Shown in pieces: positions 33,100 through 46,811 of a stretch of 64,000 nucleotides of DNA. Made by a program: the position numbers and the translations under genes. Below the pieces are notes generated by a model, which was not told where the DNA came from, searched no databases, and was given only the letters and a program-made list of their open reading frames with translations. Every line of letters begins with the position of its first letter. Positions within the stretch are counted from its first letter, which is position 1. Origin of the DNA: Mesostigma viride (Eukaryota > Streptophyta > Mesostigmatophyceae > Mesostigmatales > Mesostigmataceae); contig RPFO01000175.1 of NCBI GenBank assembly GCA_009746045.1, positions 2,429,527 to 2,493,526 on the forward strand, written 5' to 3'.

Positions 33100-33849
33100 T
33101 CAGCAGCACCAAGGTAGAAACCTCCAGGTATATACTATTGGTCTGGTACACGAAGACGTGCATGCAGAACATGACCCACGTGTCTTAATCATACCAGGAA
33201 TCAAGCCCTAGGTGAACCACTCCATATGTCGAGGGTACAACACAGAAGTCACTCTCCATGTGCCATCCAAGCTCAGATCCCCTCAACCATCCTCAGAAAC
33301 TGGTCACCAAAATCTGGATGTCATCTCAGCTTAGTCCAACCAAACTCCCACCAGAGTCCATCCCACTCAACTCAGATCCCCGTCGGATTCAATGAGTCCA
33401 CATGAATCCAAGAAGGAGTAAACAGGATCAAGGCACCTAAGCCAAACAAGGCGAGGCCACTCCATGTTCTGGGACACCACCCTCCCTCAGCTAGAGTCCA
33501 CGGGTGAAAGACAAGCCTGACATTCCCAGGGATAACGGGTCATCCACAGGGATCCATGCCACGAAATACTGACAACTCTCACTGCTTGATCAGGGCAGGA
33601 AGCAGAGTGTCATGTAGCAAGGCTAACCCTCTATACAGCGAACCCCACAAAACTAACTGGGCTGCCAGGGTCCAAGGCTCATCAAAGCTAGTCACCACAG
33701 CACACCCAAAGATTCCAGCCCTTCTCAAGGGAAGAGGTAGTCAGGGACAGATGCTGTATCACCACAACAGAGTGGCAGGTAACCGAGCCATAATAAATCC
33801 CCAATCCATCCCAACTGGGGACCTCCCTCAGATCACCAACAGGTCATAG

Positions 33850-34151
33850 CAGGCTGGGTGGATTCCAAGAATGCTCAATCCTAACACAGGGGCTGGCGTG
33901 AGCTTCTGCTGCAGCAAGTCCAAGGCCTGCTGACACCCGTCAGTCCACGCAAACTGGAACGAGGAAACGTCAACAGCGCCCCAGGTGGAAGTGCAGTCAC
34001 CAAGAGGCAGGAGCAATCCAGCAGGAAGACGTCGCCAACAGGGTCGCCTCAGGAAGATCAAGGGTATCTCAGAAGTACACCCATGATGAAGAGAGGCCGT
34101 GGACAGGGTTGTCACCAGTGGGTACCCGCCAGCAGGTTGGGGAGGTGCCAC
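33850..34151 (-). pseudogene. Ty3/gypsy RT/RNase H junction scrap
   Basis: FQFAWTDGCQQALDLLQQKL followed by TPAPVLG matches the conserved F.W...CQ.AF..LK..L..APVL segment at the start of gypsy RNase H. The flanking sequence is not recognisable. This identifies the LARD as gypsy-derived. Confidence 0.55.
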
Positions 34152-37100
34152 AAAGCACAGCCAAAATAGCCCACCGATGGCCAGCGAAACCAGGATACCA
34201 CATAGTCAGGGATCTATGAGGTGAGCCCGACAGGATGAACTGAAATCCCAGGGTGAATCCACGCTATGATCCTCACAGATCTCCTCCCCACCAGAACAAA
34301 ATTCCCCCCCTCCAGTCGCACCAAAGGAGTGAGAGTGAGGTAAAGCCACATCTCCTTAGTAGCTAGTACACTCAAACCCATAGCCAGTGGCCTATGATAA
34401 TCACAAGGCACACTATTTCTCCATAAGATGCCTGGGAAAACTATCCACAGCCTTGAGAGGGATAGCAGAAGATCAGTAATGCCTCACCAGCATTATGAAC
34501 GGTATGCCCCAACTTGTAAATCGTAGCACACGCTACCCCCATGCAAGGGCTAGGTGCAGCCCAATCCCCTGCACGCCCTGCTCCCCACACAAATCCCCCT
34601 CAGCATAACTGGTAAACTGGAGACTACCAGCATGCCTAATAATTCCACCCCTCTGCGTAGAATAAGCTGTAATAATCCTGGTATCAGCTTCCCAAGATTG
34701 ACAGCATGACCTAGCAGGAACAAACGCCATGGGATACGCATGAAGACAGAGGCCCAGCCAACCAGAGAAGGGTGGGGGAGGCAAGTCTCTCAGCCCACTA
34801 AACCACTGGTGGCCTGCAGGGTCGCTCTATTAAGACGTCCTATGCACCTCATGACTAAAGATGGGGTGGGAACTACAGCATCCAAGACAGAGTTGCATAC
34901 AAGGCAGCTTGAGAGCAGACTGAAAGCAATCACCAATCAGCCAACTGATGTGCCCAAGCTTGGCAGGGCCCCAGCAACAAAAATCACTCCCCGCATCCAT
35001 CCAGGTGGCACTACCATGCAAGGTAATGTGGGCATTAGGATCGAAGGAGCCCAAGACAAGGTTGCACAAGTAGGGCAGCGTAAGGGTATGCTGGATGAGG
35101 CCATCAGTCATCAAACAGATACACCCTCAGCTTGGCAGGGCCCTAGCAAGTAGACTGAACCATGTCCCCCTAGTCAAAGCATGGAAAGTAGTATCCATGT
35201 CCGTGGACCACGTAGACTGCCAAATGGTATTAATGTCAGTGTACCACGGATACTGATGCACATGAGGCAGGTTGTAAGGGTGGTAGAGGGCTGAATGGGT
35301 CCCCCAACTAACCCACACCTCTAAGCCATGTGAGCCCCCGCCCAGCACCAAGTAGTCCAACTCCTCAATTAAGAGTCAACGGAGTGGGCATCATTGTCAT
35401 CACTGTCATGCCAAAGATTCCATCCTGCCCCACAGTTGTAGCTCCGTTGATCCCGCCCATCATCCAACCAACAAGGACATCCTACCCACGCAAACATGAT
35501 GCCAGACCCCCCGTGCAAGCAGTCCCATTCATACAACCATCATGCTGTGCAAGCAATCAGCTCAAGGGCGGATGGTGTACTATCAAGACAACAAGCCATC
35601 CTGGCACCATGCAAGCAAGAATAAGTCCATAGCAGGGCAAAGCAAGGGTAGGAGGTTACTCATCTGCACAAGGCTGGCTTGATGTCCACCAGCAGGCAGG
35701 ACCAGCACTGCGTCAGGAGCAGGCACCAGCATTACAGATACTCGTCACTTGGGCGTCCCCAAGTCACCAGAGTCGCCAGCGGCCACCATGCAGTGCTTGC
35801 AGTCGCCACCACGAGTGCTCTCAGGCCCCACCATGAGTGCTGGTAGTCGCCACCAGGAGTGCTGGCGCTCGTCACCATGAGTGCTTGCAGTTGCCACCAA
35901 CAGCACTAGTCCACTACCAGGGTACTCTCCAACGTAGCCTCCATGCACCATGCCCGCCATAGACATGTTTCCAATCCCCCACTGGCCTCAAGCCCCCAAG
36001 AGGCTACTGCCACCACGCCCAATCAGCGTTGGACCACCCCCACATGTGGGTATCCAACACAGCTGTTGCCTGACTGTACAACCAAGACTAGCTGCTTGCG
36101 CCGATCACGCTATGGGGAAGTGACTAAGCTGCTTTATGGAGGCCTGGGACGGACACCAATGAGCCTGGCTCCAGAAGCTGCTTGGAAGAAGGACCACATG
36201 CTGTCAACTGCCCGGACTAAACGTCAATCAGGCTGCAGGAAGGAGCCAGCACTCTTCACTATGGCACTCAGAAAACTGCCTAGTAGGCAAGCCACAGACT
36301 GCCAACCTATTAAGATAGCAGACTCGAACAGGGCTACTACCAAGTGCCAGGTAGCCAGAACTCCTAAGCCGGAGGAACACAAGGGCCTGAGGTTGTCCAA
36401 CAGCCAGCAGAATTGCCCAAAAATCGAAAAAATGGGCCTAAAAACGCCTTGACCAGTGTCAAAAATTCTGATCTGAGAACTATATCAGATATATTCACAG
36501 ATAAGAACTATGACAGCAGCCCTGGTGTCCATACTTGCTGTCCTAGTGCACCTCCTAGGCCCAACAGGGACCATCTGCCAACAAGCAGTGGTAACCATCC
36601 TGTCCTGGGAGAAGTAAATGCGTGGTCACAATGGTCTGGCGCAGGTAAGGGCCCCAACTGGCAAGTGACCCACACCCCACTTGTAAAGGGACATTGTCAA
36701 GCAAGTGGTCCACCCCCTCTGGGAACATGTGTCAAAGGACACCGTCTAGCAAGTGGGCAACCCATGCAAGAGACACCTGGCAACTCATGGGTGCACGTGT
36801 GATACCCTCTAGGGGACAACCCACTGCAGGTATCCCGATGTCCCCTGATGTGGTGGCATCTACCATGCCATATGCCTCCATGATAGCATCTGGCACCCTT
36901 TTGGCAGACCTGGGATATCCACTCCCCCGCAGAAATTTTCTCAGGGTAACTAGACACAGCTGTCCAAGTATGATAGTGGAAACCCCGTAAATGCTGTTGT
37001 TCTGCCCTGGCATGTGTGATGCCGTCTGGAAATTACATTGCAGACATCCAGGATGTCCACTCCCCCGCAAAAAATTGCTCAGGGTAACCAGACGTAGCTG

Positions 37101-38014
37101 CCACCAATCTGGACAACTCCTAGGGAGCTCGCCCTACCCATAGTACCATGATGATAGTGGGAACAACACAAATGCCGTTGTTCTCCTCCCCACCAAAACC
37201 AAACCACCATACACGTGGGAGGAACCAAAGCTCAACCTAGAACGCCTCCACTGTCATGATGCTCAACAAGAAAAGGAAGAGTTTCCCCCACAACTGAAAC
37301 AAATGTTTGGCGACGCGTGAATTAAGGACGTGCCACAGTCCTTAAACAGCAAGGGTAGGCTGCCCATGCACCGAAGAAAAGGATCCTGAAAGATTGTCAA
37401 GTGAGTGCAAAAGGAACCTTGCGTAAAAAAGGCAGCCATGAATCCCTACTGTCCGCTCATCCGGAGCCACCCTCAAAAGACACGAGGTGTAACCTGAGCC
37501 ACACCGTAAAAATGTCGTCAAAGAAAAGCAGCACCGGGAAAAAAAAACAACCTTAGACGGCGACGTCGTCAGGCGGTCGCGGTGGTGGTCGTGCGTGCAG
37601 CCGCAACCCGGAAACCGGGTGATAGGTGCCGTCGGCAGCAACATTGCGTCGGCTCAGCCATAACCCGTAGCGCCATGTCAGCCTGGCCGAAAACAGAGCC
37701 TGCAGGGAAAAAAGACAGCTCCTAGCAGGATTCTGGAGCCGGACCTGCTGAGCTACTGGCCCAACACTCCGCATGCCCTGCTCGAAACGTAGCAACACTT
37801 GCGTAATGCTAATATATAAAGATGTTTGGAGCTAGGCAGAGACTGCGGCGTCAGCAGCCACGACAGACAGGGCGGTGGTCGGACTTCAGCACGATGCGGC
37901 CAGCCAGCCGAAAGCCCGTAAGTAAGGACGCTTGTCAATGAAATATTGCACGAATTTAAAGAAAGGGACGGTGACTTAGTGGTGCGTTAATAATGGCTTA
38001 TGCAACACCCTTTT
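34152..38014. other. LARD interior without coding capacity
   Basis: Only short frames. Several local direct repeats: a CACCATGAGTGCT-type series at 35780-35890, roughly 55-bp repeats at 36640-36770 (AGCAAGTGG), and a roughly 150-bp duplication at 36910-37180 (TCCACTCCCCCGCA twice). Repeat-rich, non-coding filling is typical of LARDs. Confidence 0.5.
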
Positions 38015-38248
38015 CTAGGGAGAGGTGAAGGAGAAGAAGGTCGCCCACACCTGGTTCCGTAGGGATGAAGGTGATTGTGTAACCCGCCTCACTTCAGTCA
38101 TAGAAGTACGATTGAAATTAAGTTGACGCCGTGGAGTATGAGTAGTTGTCTCAGCACCTTCCCTAGCAATGGGTTCCAGAGATGATGACGGATCTCCCAA
38201 ACCTTGATTAGTAGGGGGTAAAGGTGATTGTGTCTTCGAACTACTCAT
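38015..38248 (-). CDS. Short ORF after the LARD primer site
   Basis: ATG 38248 gives 77 residues, MSSSKTQSPLPPTNQGLGDP..., polar and without a known domain. It sits where gag would begin, about 225 bases after the primer site. It contains an internal duplication (SPLPPTNQGLGDPSS and SPSSLRNQVWATFFS come from related DNA). It may be a truncated gag start or chance. Confidence 0.3.
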   Translation of the reverse strand: MSSSKTQSPLPPTNQGLGDPSSSLEPIAREGAETTTHTPRRQLNFNRTSMTEVRRVTQSPSSLRNQVWATFFSFTSP

Positions 38249-38460
38249 ACTTCCACATGGAGTCGCGATCGTCTGCCTAGTAGAGACAACGGTTACGGCT
38301 GACTTCTAGTGTTACAGAGCAAGACAGTCACATCAGGATGTGTCTCAGTCTGTAACACCGTAAGTTTTCCGCAACTCTATGAATCTTCTCGGATGACAGA
38401 CATCTGATCAACGTTGTACTACCCGGAAGGTTGCGACTTCAAGAGAAACACCAAAGTAGA

Positions 38461-38475
38461 GATCCCCGATACCAA
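38461..38475 (-). promoter_or_regulatory. LARD primer-binding site
   Basis: On the minus strand, directly after the 5' LTR, TTGGTATCGGGGATC. TGGTATC is the complement of the 3' end of initiator tRNA-Met used by many plant LTR elements. Confidence 0.6.
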
Positions 38476-39254
38476 TGTAACGACTAAAAATGATCATCAA
38501 CATCATCCACAGTCCAATATGAAAGATCTTTTACCTGGGTTGCTTTCCTGAGTCGCAGAACTTCAAGTATCCGAGCAACGTTGAGATGGAAATTCCACAG
38601 CACGTGATTTAGGGAATCACAACCCCTTGTAGACACAAAGACAAGCTCGTGTATAGACGACCTCTGTGGAACTGAAGGACGTCTATAGCCAAGGGGCTCT
38701 TATGGATGGACAACAAAGACAAGCTTTATTATACCATGGTGAATCAAAACCAACGTAGCAACAATGGCGACCCCACGTCCTTGATATCGACGTGCTTGTC
38801 GAACTTGCTCCAACCTTAGCCTGAAGAGAACCAATCAGAACCATGGGATTCTATACAAGATCTTCGTATCCATCCTAGTCACACAGAACAGAACAACACC
38901 ACACACAGCCTGGCAGAATCTTTCCATGAGATCCTAAATCTGTCGTAAGCACTGAAGTCCCAAAGGAGCATTTAAGACTCAATAGTACCAACTAACAAAC
39001 TACAACCCCACGTGGATCAGGCCACGACCAATGAGGGCTCCTATCAGTAGTATCAGCCAACAAACTACAACCCTACGTGGATCAGGCCACGACCAATGAG
39101 GGTTCCTATCAGTTGGTTGACAAAGTATCAGCTCCAAGTACCGTCGTCTTAGAAACCTCATAACTTTCTCAATACTGATCCAAAAGTCCTCAAATAAAAG
39201 CCAAACATTCACAAAACAAAGGATGTAACAACAAAGTCATTTTTGCTTGTTACA
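38476..39254 (-). repeat. LARD 5' LTR
   Basis: 779 bp, apparently identical to 31148-31926. It is followed on the plus strand by the target copy TTCTT and the rest of the TTC array. Confidence 0.85.
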
Positions 39255-39822
39255 TTCTTCTTCTTCTTCTTCTTCTTCTTCTTCTTCTTCTTCTTCTTCT
39301 TCTTCTTCTTCTTCTTCTTCTTCTTCTTCTTCTTCTTCTTCTTCTTCGTCTTCTTCTTCTTGTTCTTCTTGTTCTTCTTCTTCTTCTTCTTCTTCTTCTT
39401 CTTCTTCTTCTTCTTCTTCTTCTTCTTCTTCTTCTTCTTCTTCTTCTTCTTCTTCTTCTTCTTCTTCTTCTTCTTCTTCTTCTTCTTCTTCTTCTTCTTC
39501 TTCTTCTTCTTCTTCTTCTTCTTCTTCTTCTTCTTCTTCTTCTTCTTCTTCTTCTTCTTCTTCTTCTTCTTCTTCTTCTTCTTCTTCTTCTTCTTCTTCT
39601 TCTTCTTCTTCTTCTTCTTCTTCTTCTTCTTCTTCTTCTTCTTCTTCTTCTTCTTCTTCTTCTTCTTCTTCTTCTTCTTCTTCTTCTTCTTCTTCTTCTT
39701 CTTCTTCTTCTTCTTCTTCTTCTTCTTCTTCTTCTTCTTCTTCTTCTTCTTCTTCTTCTTCTTCTTCTTCTTCTTCTTCTTCTTCTTCTTCTTCTTCTTC
39801 TTCTTCTTCTTCTTCTTCTTCT
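39255..39822. repeat. (TTC)n array, right part
   Basis: 0.57 kb, with a few variant triplets (GTC, TTG) near 39347-39372. It ends at the hAT insertion; the last eight bases, CTTCTTCT, are the left target-site copy. Confidence 0.95.
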
Positions 39823-41094
39823 CCGGGTTGGTCAGTACGCCGTACGGAGCCGCAAAAATACGGGAAAACGCGTACTGGAGGCCTCCGCCGTATATACGCG
39901 TACTTTATTTTAGAATACGCGGTTTGGACTTCGAATTTTTCGGGGGTACCAGCGGGCAGCGGGCACTGGCGCGGTGCCCAGGTTCTGGGCGCGGCGCGTT
40001 CACTGCACATTTGAGATTTTTACTACTAGAAGTAGATGCGTACAGTTCTTTTCATGAAGCGCAAGCCTTGCAAAATGTTTGGCCGGTAGGAGACAGCTAG
40101 GACTAGGTACATAACGCATAATAACAGTGTGCCAGCAAATGCCAGCTGTGCTACTGACGGTGTAATGCAATATAGCGACGACGAGGCCAGTGCGACTGTG
40201 CGACAGTGTGCAGCCATTTTCGATTTGCAGCCATGCCGAAGAAAGGGCCTGTCAGAATGGGATTTCGTTGTCGAGAAGAGAGAAGCAGTCACAGATGCTG
40301 TTAGTAACAAAACGCAGTTTGTGTCGAAGATGTTCTGCTCATTTTGCAACAAGAAGTTCTCCTACAGGGCGGGGGCAACTCAGCGTATTCCGAGTCCGTG
40401 CACACTTTGCCGGAATCGCAGGGGAAGGGATGTTACCCTGCGACAAAATTCCACCGAATATCCGGAGCAGGTTTCTCAGGATTGCTAACAACAAGTTGCA
40501 GAAGTCAGACGCCAAGAAGCATCACAATTTGAACAGGGCAATGGCGGAGATGGGAGGGGCCAGTGCGCCGGCTGACTTGTCGTCGGTTCCCAACAAAGGC
40601 CAACTGAGCATCACCAAGTGGCTGGTTCCCGTCGACGAGAAAGGTGTCCAGCTGCTGGCTGCCGAATTTTTTATCGAGAACAGCATTGCCTTCAATGCGG
40701 TTGTGGGATCCTTGAGAGCATGGTCCTTAGTTGTGTCTTATGTCCTCTCATGCATTATATTGTGGATGGCTTTCCTTACAATTCATTAATTAATTGATTC
40801 CTTACAATTCCCGTTGCAGCCTGCTCCCCCCTGCATTTAACAAATCATAATCAGATATATATAGGATTGCAGGCATAAATGGAAGATGTTAATAAATAAG
40901 CATATACACCACATTTCAGTTGCAATAACTGCATGACCATCATCAAGGAGCGTGCTAATTGGGTGACTGACAATTGGTGGACCACAAAAACTGTCGGGTA
41001 TTTTACCGCCGCGTATATTACACCCCCCAGTGATGTATAATACGCGTATTTTAGGTCCGTGTATTATACCCCGTACACGTATTTGCCAACCCGG
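39823..41094. mobile_element. hAT-1: hAT-type DNA transposon remnant at the TTC/TTG boundary
   Basis: Terminal inverted repeats begin CCGGGTTGG (left) and, reversed, CCGGGTTGGC (right), with related TACGCCGTACGG / TACGTGTACGG beyond. Flanks are CTTCTTCT (39815-39822) and CTTCTTGT (41095-41102), an 8-bp target duplication with one mismatch, as expected for hAT. Subterminal DNA is rich in TACGC/GCGTA motifs. It carries the first part of a transposase with a BED zinc finger (next entry) and lacks the catalytic part. Confidence 0.7.
40129..40789 (+). pseudogene. hAT transposase N terminus with BED zinc finger, broken
   Basis: Frame 1 gives SEWDFVVEKREAVTDAVSNK then KMFCSFCNKKFSYRAGATQRI. Frame 2 continues RAHFAGIAGEGMLPCDKIPP and later GQLSITKWL and AAEFFIENSIAFNAV. 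Together this is the BED finger of plant hAT transposases (C..C...F....TRI..HL.G....V..C..VP) followed by the helix ending in FF....I.F.VV. A one-base change near 40380 joins the frames. The protein ends before the RNase H-like catalytic domain. Confidence 0.6.
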
Positions 41095-41104
41095 CTTCTT
41101 GTTC

Positions 41105-43006
<1,902 letters not shown>

Positions 43007-43339
43007 CCCACGCCGCACATGGGCAGCAGAGAGCTACATACTACAATGTACCTTACTCACTAGAGTTGGGCATAATCTTGCGTAAGGATTAGACACCATC
43101 GTTCCGACCTGTGGCATGAATATGACCTGCACAGGGGGAAGAAGCATTAATTATTACGCCGCTACAGTCAGAAGCATGGGCCCCTACTTGTGCTGATCGA
43201 GATCGAGCGGAAATGGCGGCTATCTTGCTCCAATTACTGCATGGCTGTCAAGATTTCTGCAAGACAACAGCTACCGGTTTTACAAGGCAACGCTAGGGCA
43301 TGATATATAATTTTAATCTCGGACTTAGGAAGGGTTGAG
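43007..43339. other. Left flank of the chromovirus
   Basis: No long ORF. The last bases (ACTTAG/GAAGGGTTGAG), joined to the right flank after removal of the element, could form a small exon (see findings). Confidence 0.3.
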
Positions 43340-44015
43340 TGTTATTACGGCCCAGACCTTTGTATGGGCGTAACAATGCCTTCAATAAATAATAAGTCGA
43401 AAGTCATTTGTTATTCGTTTGGGACTTTCGATAGCTCGCTTTCATAGTCCGCCGGACTATAGGACTCAATTCGGGACTTATTTGGGAATTTGTCCTAAGT
43501 TCGGGACTTTGTGTGTTTATTTGGTACTTTGTGTGTTCCGGACCAGTTATTTTGGGCCTAGCCAGAAGTACGAGATCTTCTAGGGGCCGGACCGGCCCTA
43601 GACGTCATACAGAGCCTATTGGGGCTTGACGGCAGTATCTGGAAGATCGGCGCGCATGTCGGCGCGCCTGCACACCAACTTGCCAGCTTGGTAGCGCAGC
43701 TAGGTGAAATTGGTCTGTGGACGATGGACTCTCTCTCTTTGGTTTGATGATTAATGAAACGAGTGTTGACCACTCTCTCAGACCAAGGGGCACTAATCCG
43801 GATGTCATTTGCCTCATGACATGCCGTGTTATATAGCTAGATTAATTAATCATGCTATTATAAGGCCTAGCTGAGGATAAACCGCTGCTCAGTTAGTCAA
43901 TTTACTGCGATCTTTGCTTGCTATCGCGGTACGCGGATGCGCGACTATGCCGGCTTATTAAACTGCACCTTATACTAGATTAGATCTTTCGCACCGTCCG
44001 GCTCGGGACGTAACA
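43340..44015 (+). repeat. Chromovirus 5' LTR
   Basis: Contains AATAAA at 43384-43389 and a TATA-like TTATATAG at 43829-43836. Three extra triplets (TTA or ATA) relative to the 3' LTR explain the 9-bp length difference. Confidence 0.85.
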
Positions 44016-44016
44016 C

Positions 44017-44031
44017 TGGTATCGGAGGAAG
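44017..44031 (+). promoter_or_regulatory. Chromovirus primer-binding site
   Basis: TGGTATCGGAGGAAG starts two bases after the 5' LTR and matches the initiator tRNA-Met type site TGGTATC.GAG. Confidence 0.65.
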
Positions 44032-44659
44032 TTCTAGAGGTTTTCCACAGGTGCTCGCGAAGAGCCCTTGTGTTTAAGCCGCAAGGTGCATTCTTAATAG
44101 CGCAGGGCCTGCGCAGGACCGGCCCAATATTTAGTGAGATAGAAAGCCGAGTTCGACCCGCCAGCCTGGGAAACTGGCTGTGGTGAACGGCGTCATCGTC
44201 TAGCTGAAAGGGCGGTCATAGGATAGGGCTTAGAAGCATCTCCTGTCGACTGGGCACCGAGGGGGAGCTCGGCTCTGCACCACACAAGGAATCGGCGCCA
44301 CAAGCCAGGGAGGAAAGTCGGCTGCGCAACGCCAAGGTACGTTTTGTCATGCAGTATGTGGTAGTCGCTTGCAGCAAACCGCCTTGCTCCGTCTCTCTTA
44401 CCTGCACGCGTAGAAGATGAGGTGATGTGCGCCCCTCCTTGTTGTTTTGTTTGTGAATTGTCGTTTCCTGTGACGTATTGTGACTAGCGTCCTGGCTGCG
44501 AAAGCTGTGGGCGCTGGTAGGGTGGTTTCCGTGGCTTCGTCCTTGCGAAAAGGCGGGCAGTTATTACGGAGGCTACCCTCTTGTATGGAATTAGGGGCGC
44601 GAAGCTCCTGATTTCTGTGATAGTGATTAGATTAGAGCCAGTTGGCATCCCCCCCCCTG

Positions 44660-45966
44660 CAGTGACTGGCCATACGCCGTATTATACGCCGTATTTAGCA
44701 TATTATGCGCGATACGCAAGCGGCGCGTACGAAAATGGGGTACTTTCATACGCAACGCGTATTTTTGCGCATTTTTGCGTATTTTCGCGTATTTTTGGCA
44801 TATTTTTGGCTTACGAGGTGGGTGCATTTGCTTGCCTAGACTGCGGCGCGCCGACCTGTAGTAGGAACAAATAATTGCGTGATGAGCTAGCTAGTGTATA
44901 ATGCACTAAAGCTAAAAGCGCGTTCATTTGTGACTTGTGAAGGCGGGAATGTGAAGGCGGGAAGGCTGAAGATTCATCATCCAGAAGGTGATAAGGTGTG
45001 CCAGCAACGTCGTGGTCGTCTGGCACCTCTATCGTAGCATATCGACATTCAGGCATGGCTGACACGAATGAGGAGTCAATGGAACACAATGATGATGTGC
45101 GGCCCGATGAAGAAGAGGCCACATCCGAAACTGTCTGGACATACATTAGCAAAGAGCGCATCCTCAAGAATGGGCAGCAGACAAATAACTACTACGTGGA
45201 TGATGGAGTACTCCGTTACAGGCTGCTGGTCGAGCAGGCGGAGAAGGAAAGCAATACCAGGAAGAGGAAGGCGACTAGTGACGCCAAGAAGCAGGCTGAT
45301 GTGCGGGCGGCACTTAATTAAAGACAGGCTTGCAGACGTTGTAGAAACCGACGCCTCTAACTGGGTGTCCGCTCATGCCAGCATCACCTCGGGGCGCGCT
45401 GCTGGGGCGGCTGGGCCAAGCGGATCATCAAAGGGCCAATCCACCGACGGCAATTTGCCCGCACCTTATGGGCTCAGCAAAGAGCAGCTGGACGAGGAGC
45501 TGTGCAAGGCATTCATTTGCGCCTTTCAATGCCATCGACGCCCTTCAATGTCATCGACACCTCGGGGCAATGTATAGTGCATGCATATCTTGAGTTCTAC
45601 AAATTTATTATCTATTATCCTTTCCAGTGAGTTGTGAATTGATACTGGTATTGATACTTAGTTGCATGTTGTCTCGATTTTGAAGAGAAACTATCAAGTT
45701 AGACCGTTAGAAACTATGCTTGTATTTAGGTAGTGATGGCAATGCCAAGGTCATGCTATATACGTCAGGTATAGGCAAAAGGTATGGCAAAAACACCAGC
45801 AGACCATGCTTGATTGCTCAGAATGTTGAAAAACCCTCAAAAGCCTGCCAAAAGAGGGGTTTTCAACAGTTAGCGTACGATCAGCGTATAATACATTATA
45901 CACCGCGTATTATACATTATACACCTGGGGCCGCGTACGACGCGTATCGTGTATGGCCAGTCACTG
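44660..45966. mobile_element. hAT-2: hAT-type element nested in the chromovirus
   Basis: Inverted ends CAGTGACTGGCCATAC (left) and its complement ending CCAGTCACTG (right). A perfect 8-bp duplication CCCCCCTG lies at 44652-44659 and 45967-45974. Subterminal DNA has repeated TACGCCGTAT / GCGTATTATAC motifs, like hAT-1. The interior holds one small broken ORF and no catalytic transposase domain, so it is non-autonomous. Confidence 0.8.
45055..45577 (+). pseudogene. ORF in hAT-2, frameshifted
   Basis: ATG 45055 (MADTNEESMEHNDDVRPDEE) gives 88 residues with ETVWTYISKERIL and YYVDDGVLRYRLL, then a stop at 45321. Near 45318 a second frame continues LADVVETDASNWVSAH...LPAPYGLSKEQLDEELCKAF. Coding-like and probably the N-terminal part of the transposon's protein, but I see no BED finger or catalytic motif and cannot name a family. 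Confidence 0.4.
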
Positions 45967-46012
45967 CCCCCCTGTGACAGGTCACACACTAGAGGTAAAA
46001 CGGTTCCTTTCT

Positions 46013-46145
46013 ATTAACCGTGGAACTCCAGGGTAACCAGACTCTTTATTAAAACAATGAGTGGAGCACATACAAAAGGCAGGCCACATCCCGGCCGCCG
46101 ATGCTCATGGGAACACTTATTGCTTGGCAAAGGCTAGCCTTACCC
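46013..46145 (-). repeat. YR element split repeat B2
   Basis: 133 bp, the same as 46607-46739; the terminal repeat unit at the 3' end of the element. Confidence 0.85.
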
Positions 46146-46170
46146 CCAAACCCGCGGGGGGGGGGGGGGG

Positions 46171-46606
46171 GAAAAGAAAAGAGGCTGACCTTAGCTAGGT
46201 GGGTTTGTTTTTGTCCTTTTTTGCGTGTCATGCGGCCTTGGCCCGGACGGCATTTTTTCGCCACGCAAATGTTGCGTCTGAACAAATGACGCAATGTGGC
46301 GTTCTAATTGCCGGCAGCTTACGTAAGGCTGCCGGGGCTATTAGGTCACATATTGCGTGAGAGAAAGAATCTAGATCTAGTTAATCACTACGCCATGAGC
46401 CAAGAAACCTAGACAGTGGCAGGTTTATATCTCAACGTAGCTCCTGCCACCTGGCCAAGAAAAACTGGCCAAAGCTTTGGCCACGACTGATCCGGATCAG
46501 GCCGCACCGGCCTCAAAAGGTATGTCACGTGAACCCAATAACCTAGCTATAGCGGCTACCCTTCCATCTCACTATAAAGAAACTATGTTCAGAGAACCAC
46601 GATTCT
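46171..46606 (-). repeat. YR element split repeat A2
   Basis: 436 bp, copy of 51074-51509 with one difference noted (GAGGCTGACC versus GAGGCCGACC). The A2/B1 junction reads GATTCT/ATTAACC, a likely recombinase crossover point. Confidence 0.85.
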
Positions 46607-46739
46607 ATTAACCGTGGAACTCCAGGGTAACCAGACTCTTTATTAAAACAATGAGTGGAGCACATACAAAAGGCAGGCCACATCCCGGCCGCCGATGCTC
46701 ATGGGAACACTTATTGCTTGGCAAAGGCTAGCCTTACCC
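46607..46739 (-). repeat. YR element split repeat B1
   Basis: 133 bp, identical as far as I can see to B2; it directly abuts A2. Confidence 0.85.
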
Positions 46740-46811
46740 TTATATCCCTCCCTGGCGATCCATGCCAGGGGCAAAGAACCTAGCATAATGACAGAGAAAT
46801 GAACAACCAAA

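Larger units (their letters stand above)
31148..39254 (-). mobile_element. Large LTR retrotransposon derivative in the TTC array
   Basis: Two 779-bp LTRs (31148-31926, 38476-39254) show no difference that I could find. They start TGTAAC and end GTTACA and are flanked by the 5-bp duplication TTCTT (31143-31147, 39255-39259). On the minus strand the 5' LTR is followed by TTGGTATCGGGGATC, a primer site for initiator tRNA-Met, and the 3' LTR is preceded by GAGGGGGAGATA, a polypurine tract. The interior has no intact gag or pol, only an RT/RNase H scrap typical of Ty3/gypsy and a broken accessory ORF. It fits a non-autonomous LARD-type element moved very recently by another element's enzymes. Confidence 0.8.

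Noticed and set aside
34740-36802. Several plus-strand frames of 100-170 codons in the LARD
   Set aside because: Mutually overlapping, low-complexity and antisense to the element; no motifs.
39237-40100. Poly-Glu / poly-Phe frames at the TTC/hAT edge
   Set aside because: The right part of the same TTC array read into the hAT end.
46146-46170. Long G-run as a G-quadruplex regulatory element
   Set aside because: It is the short spacer between repeats A2 and B2 of the YR element; length may also be a sequencing uncertainty.
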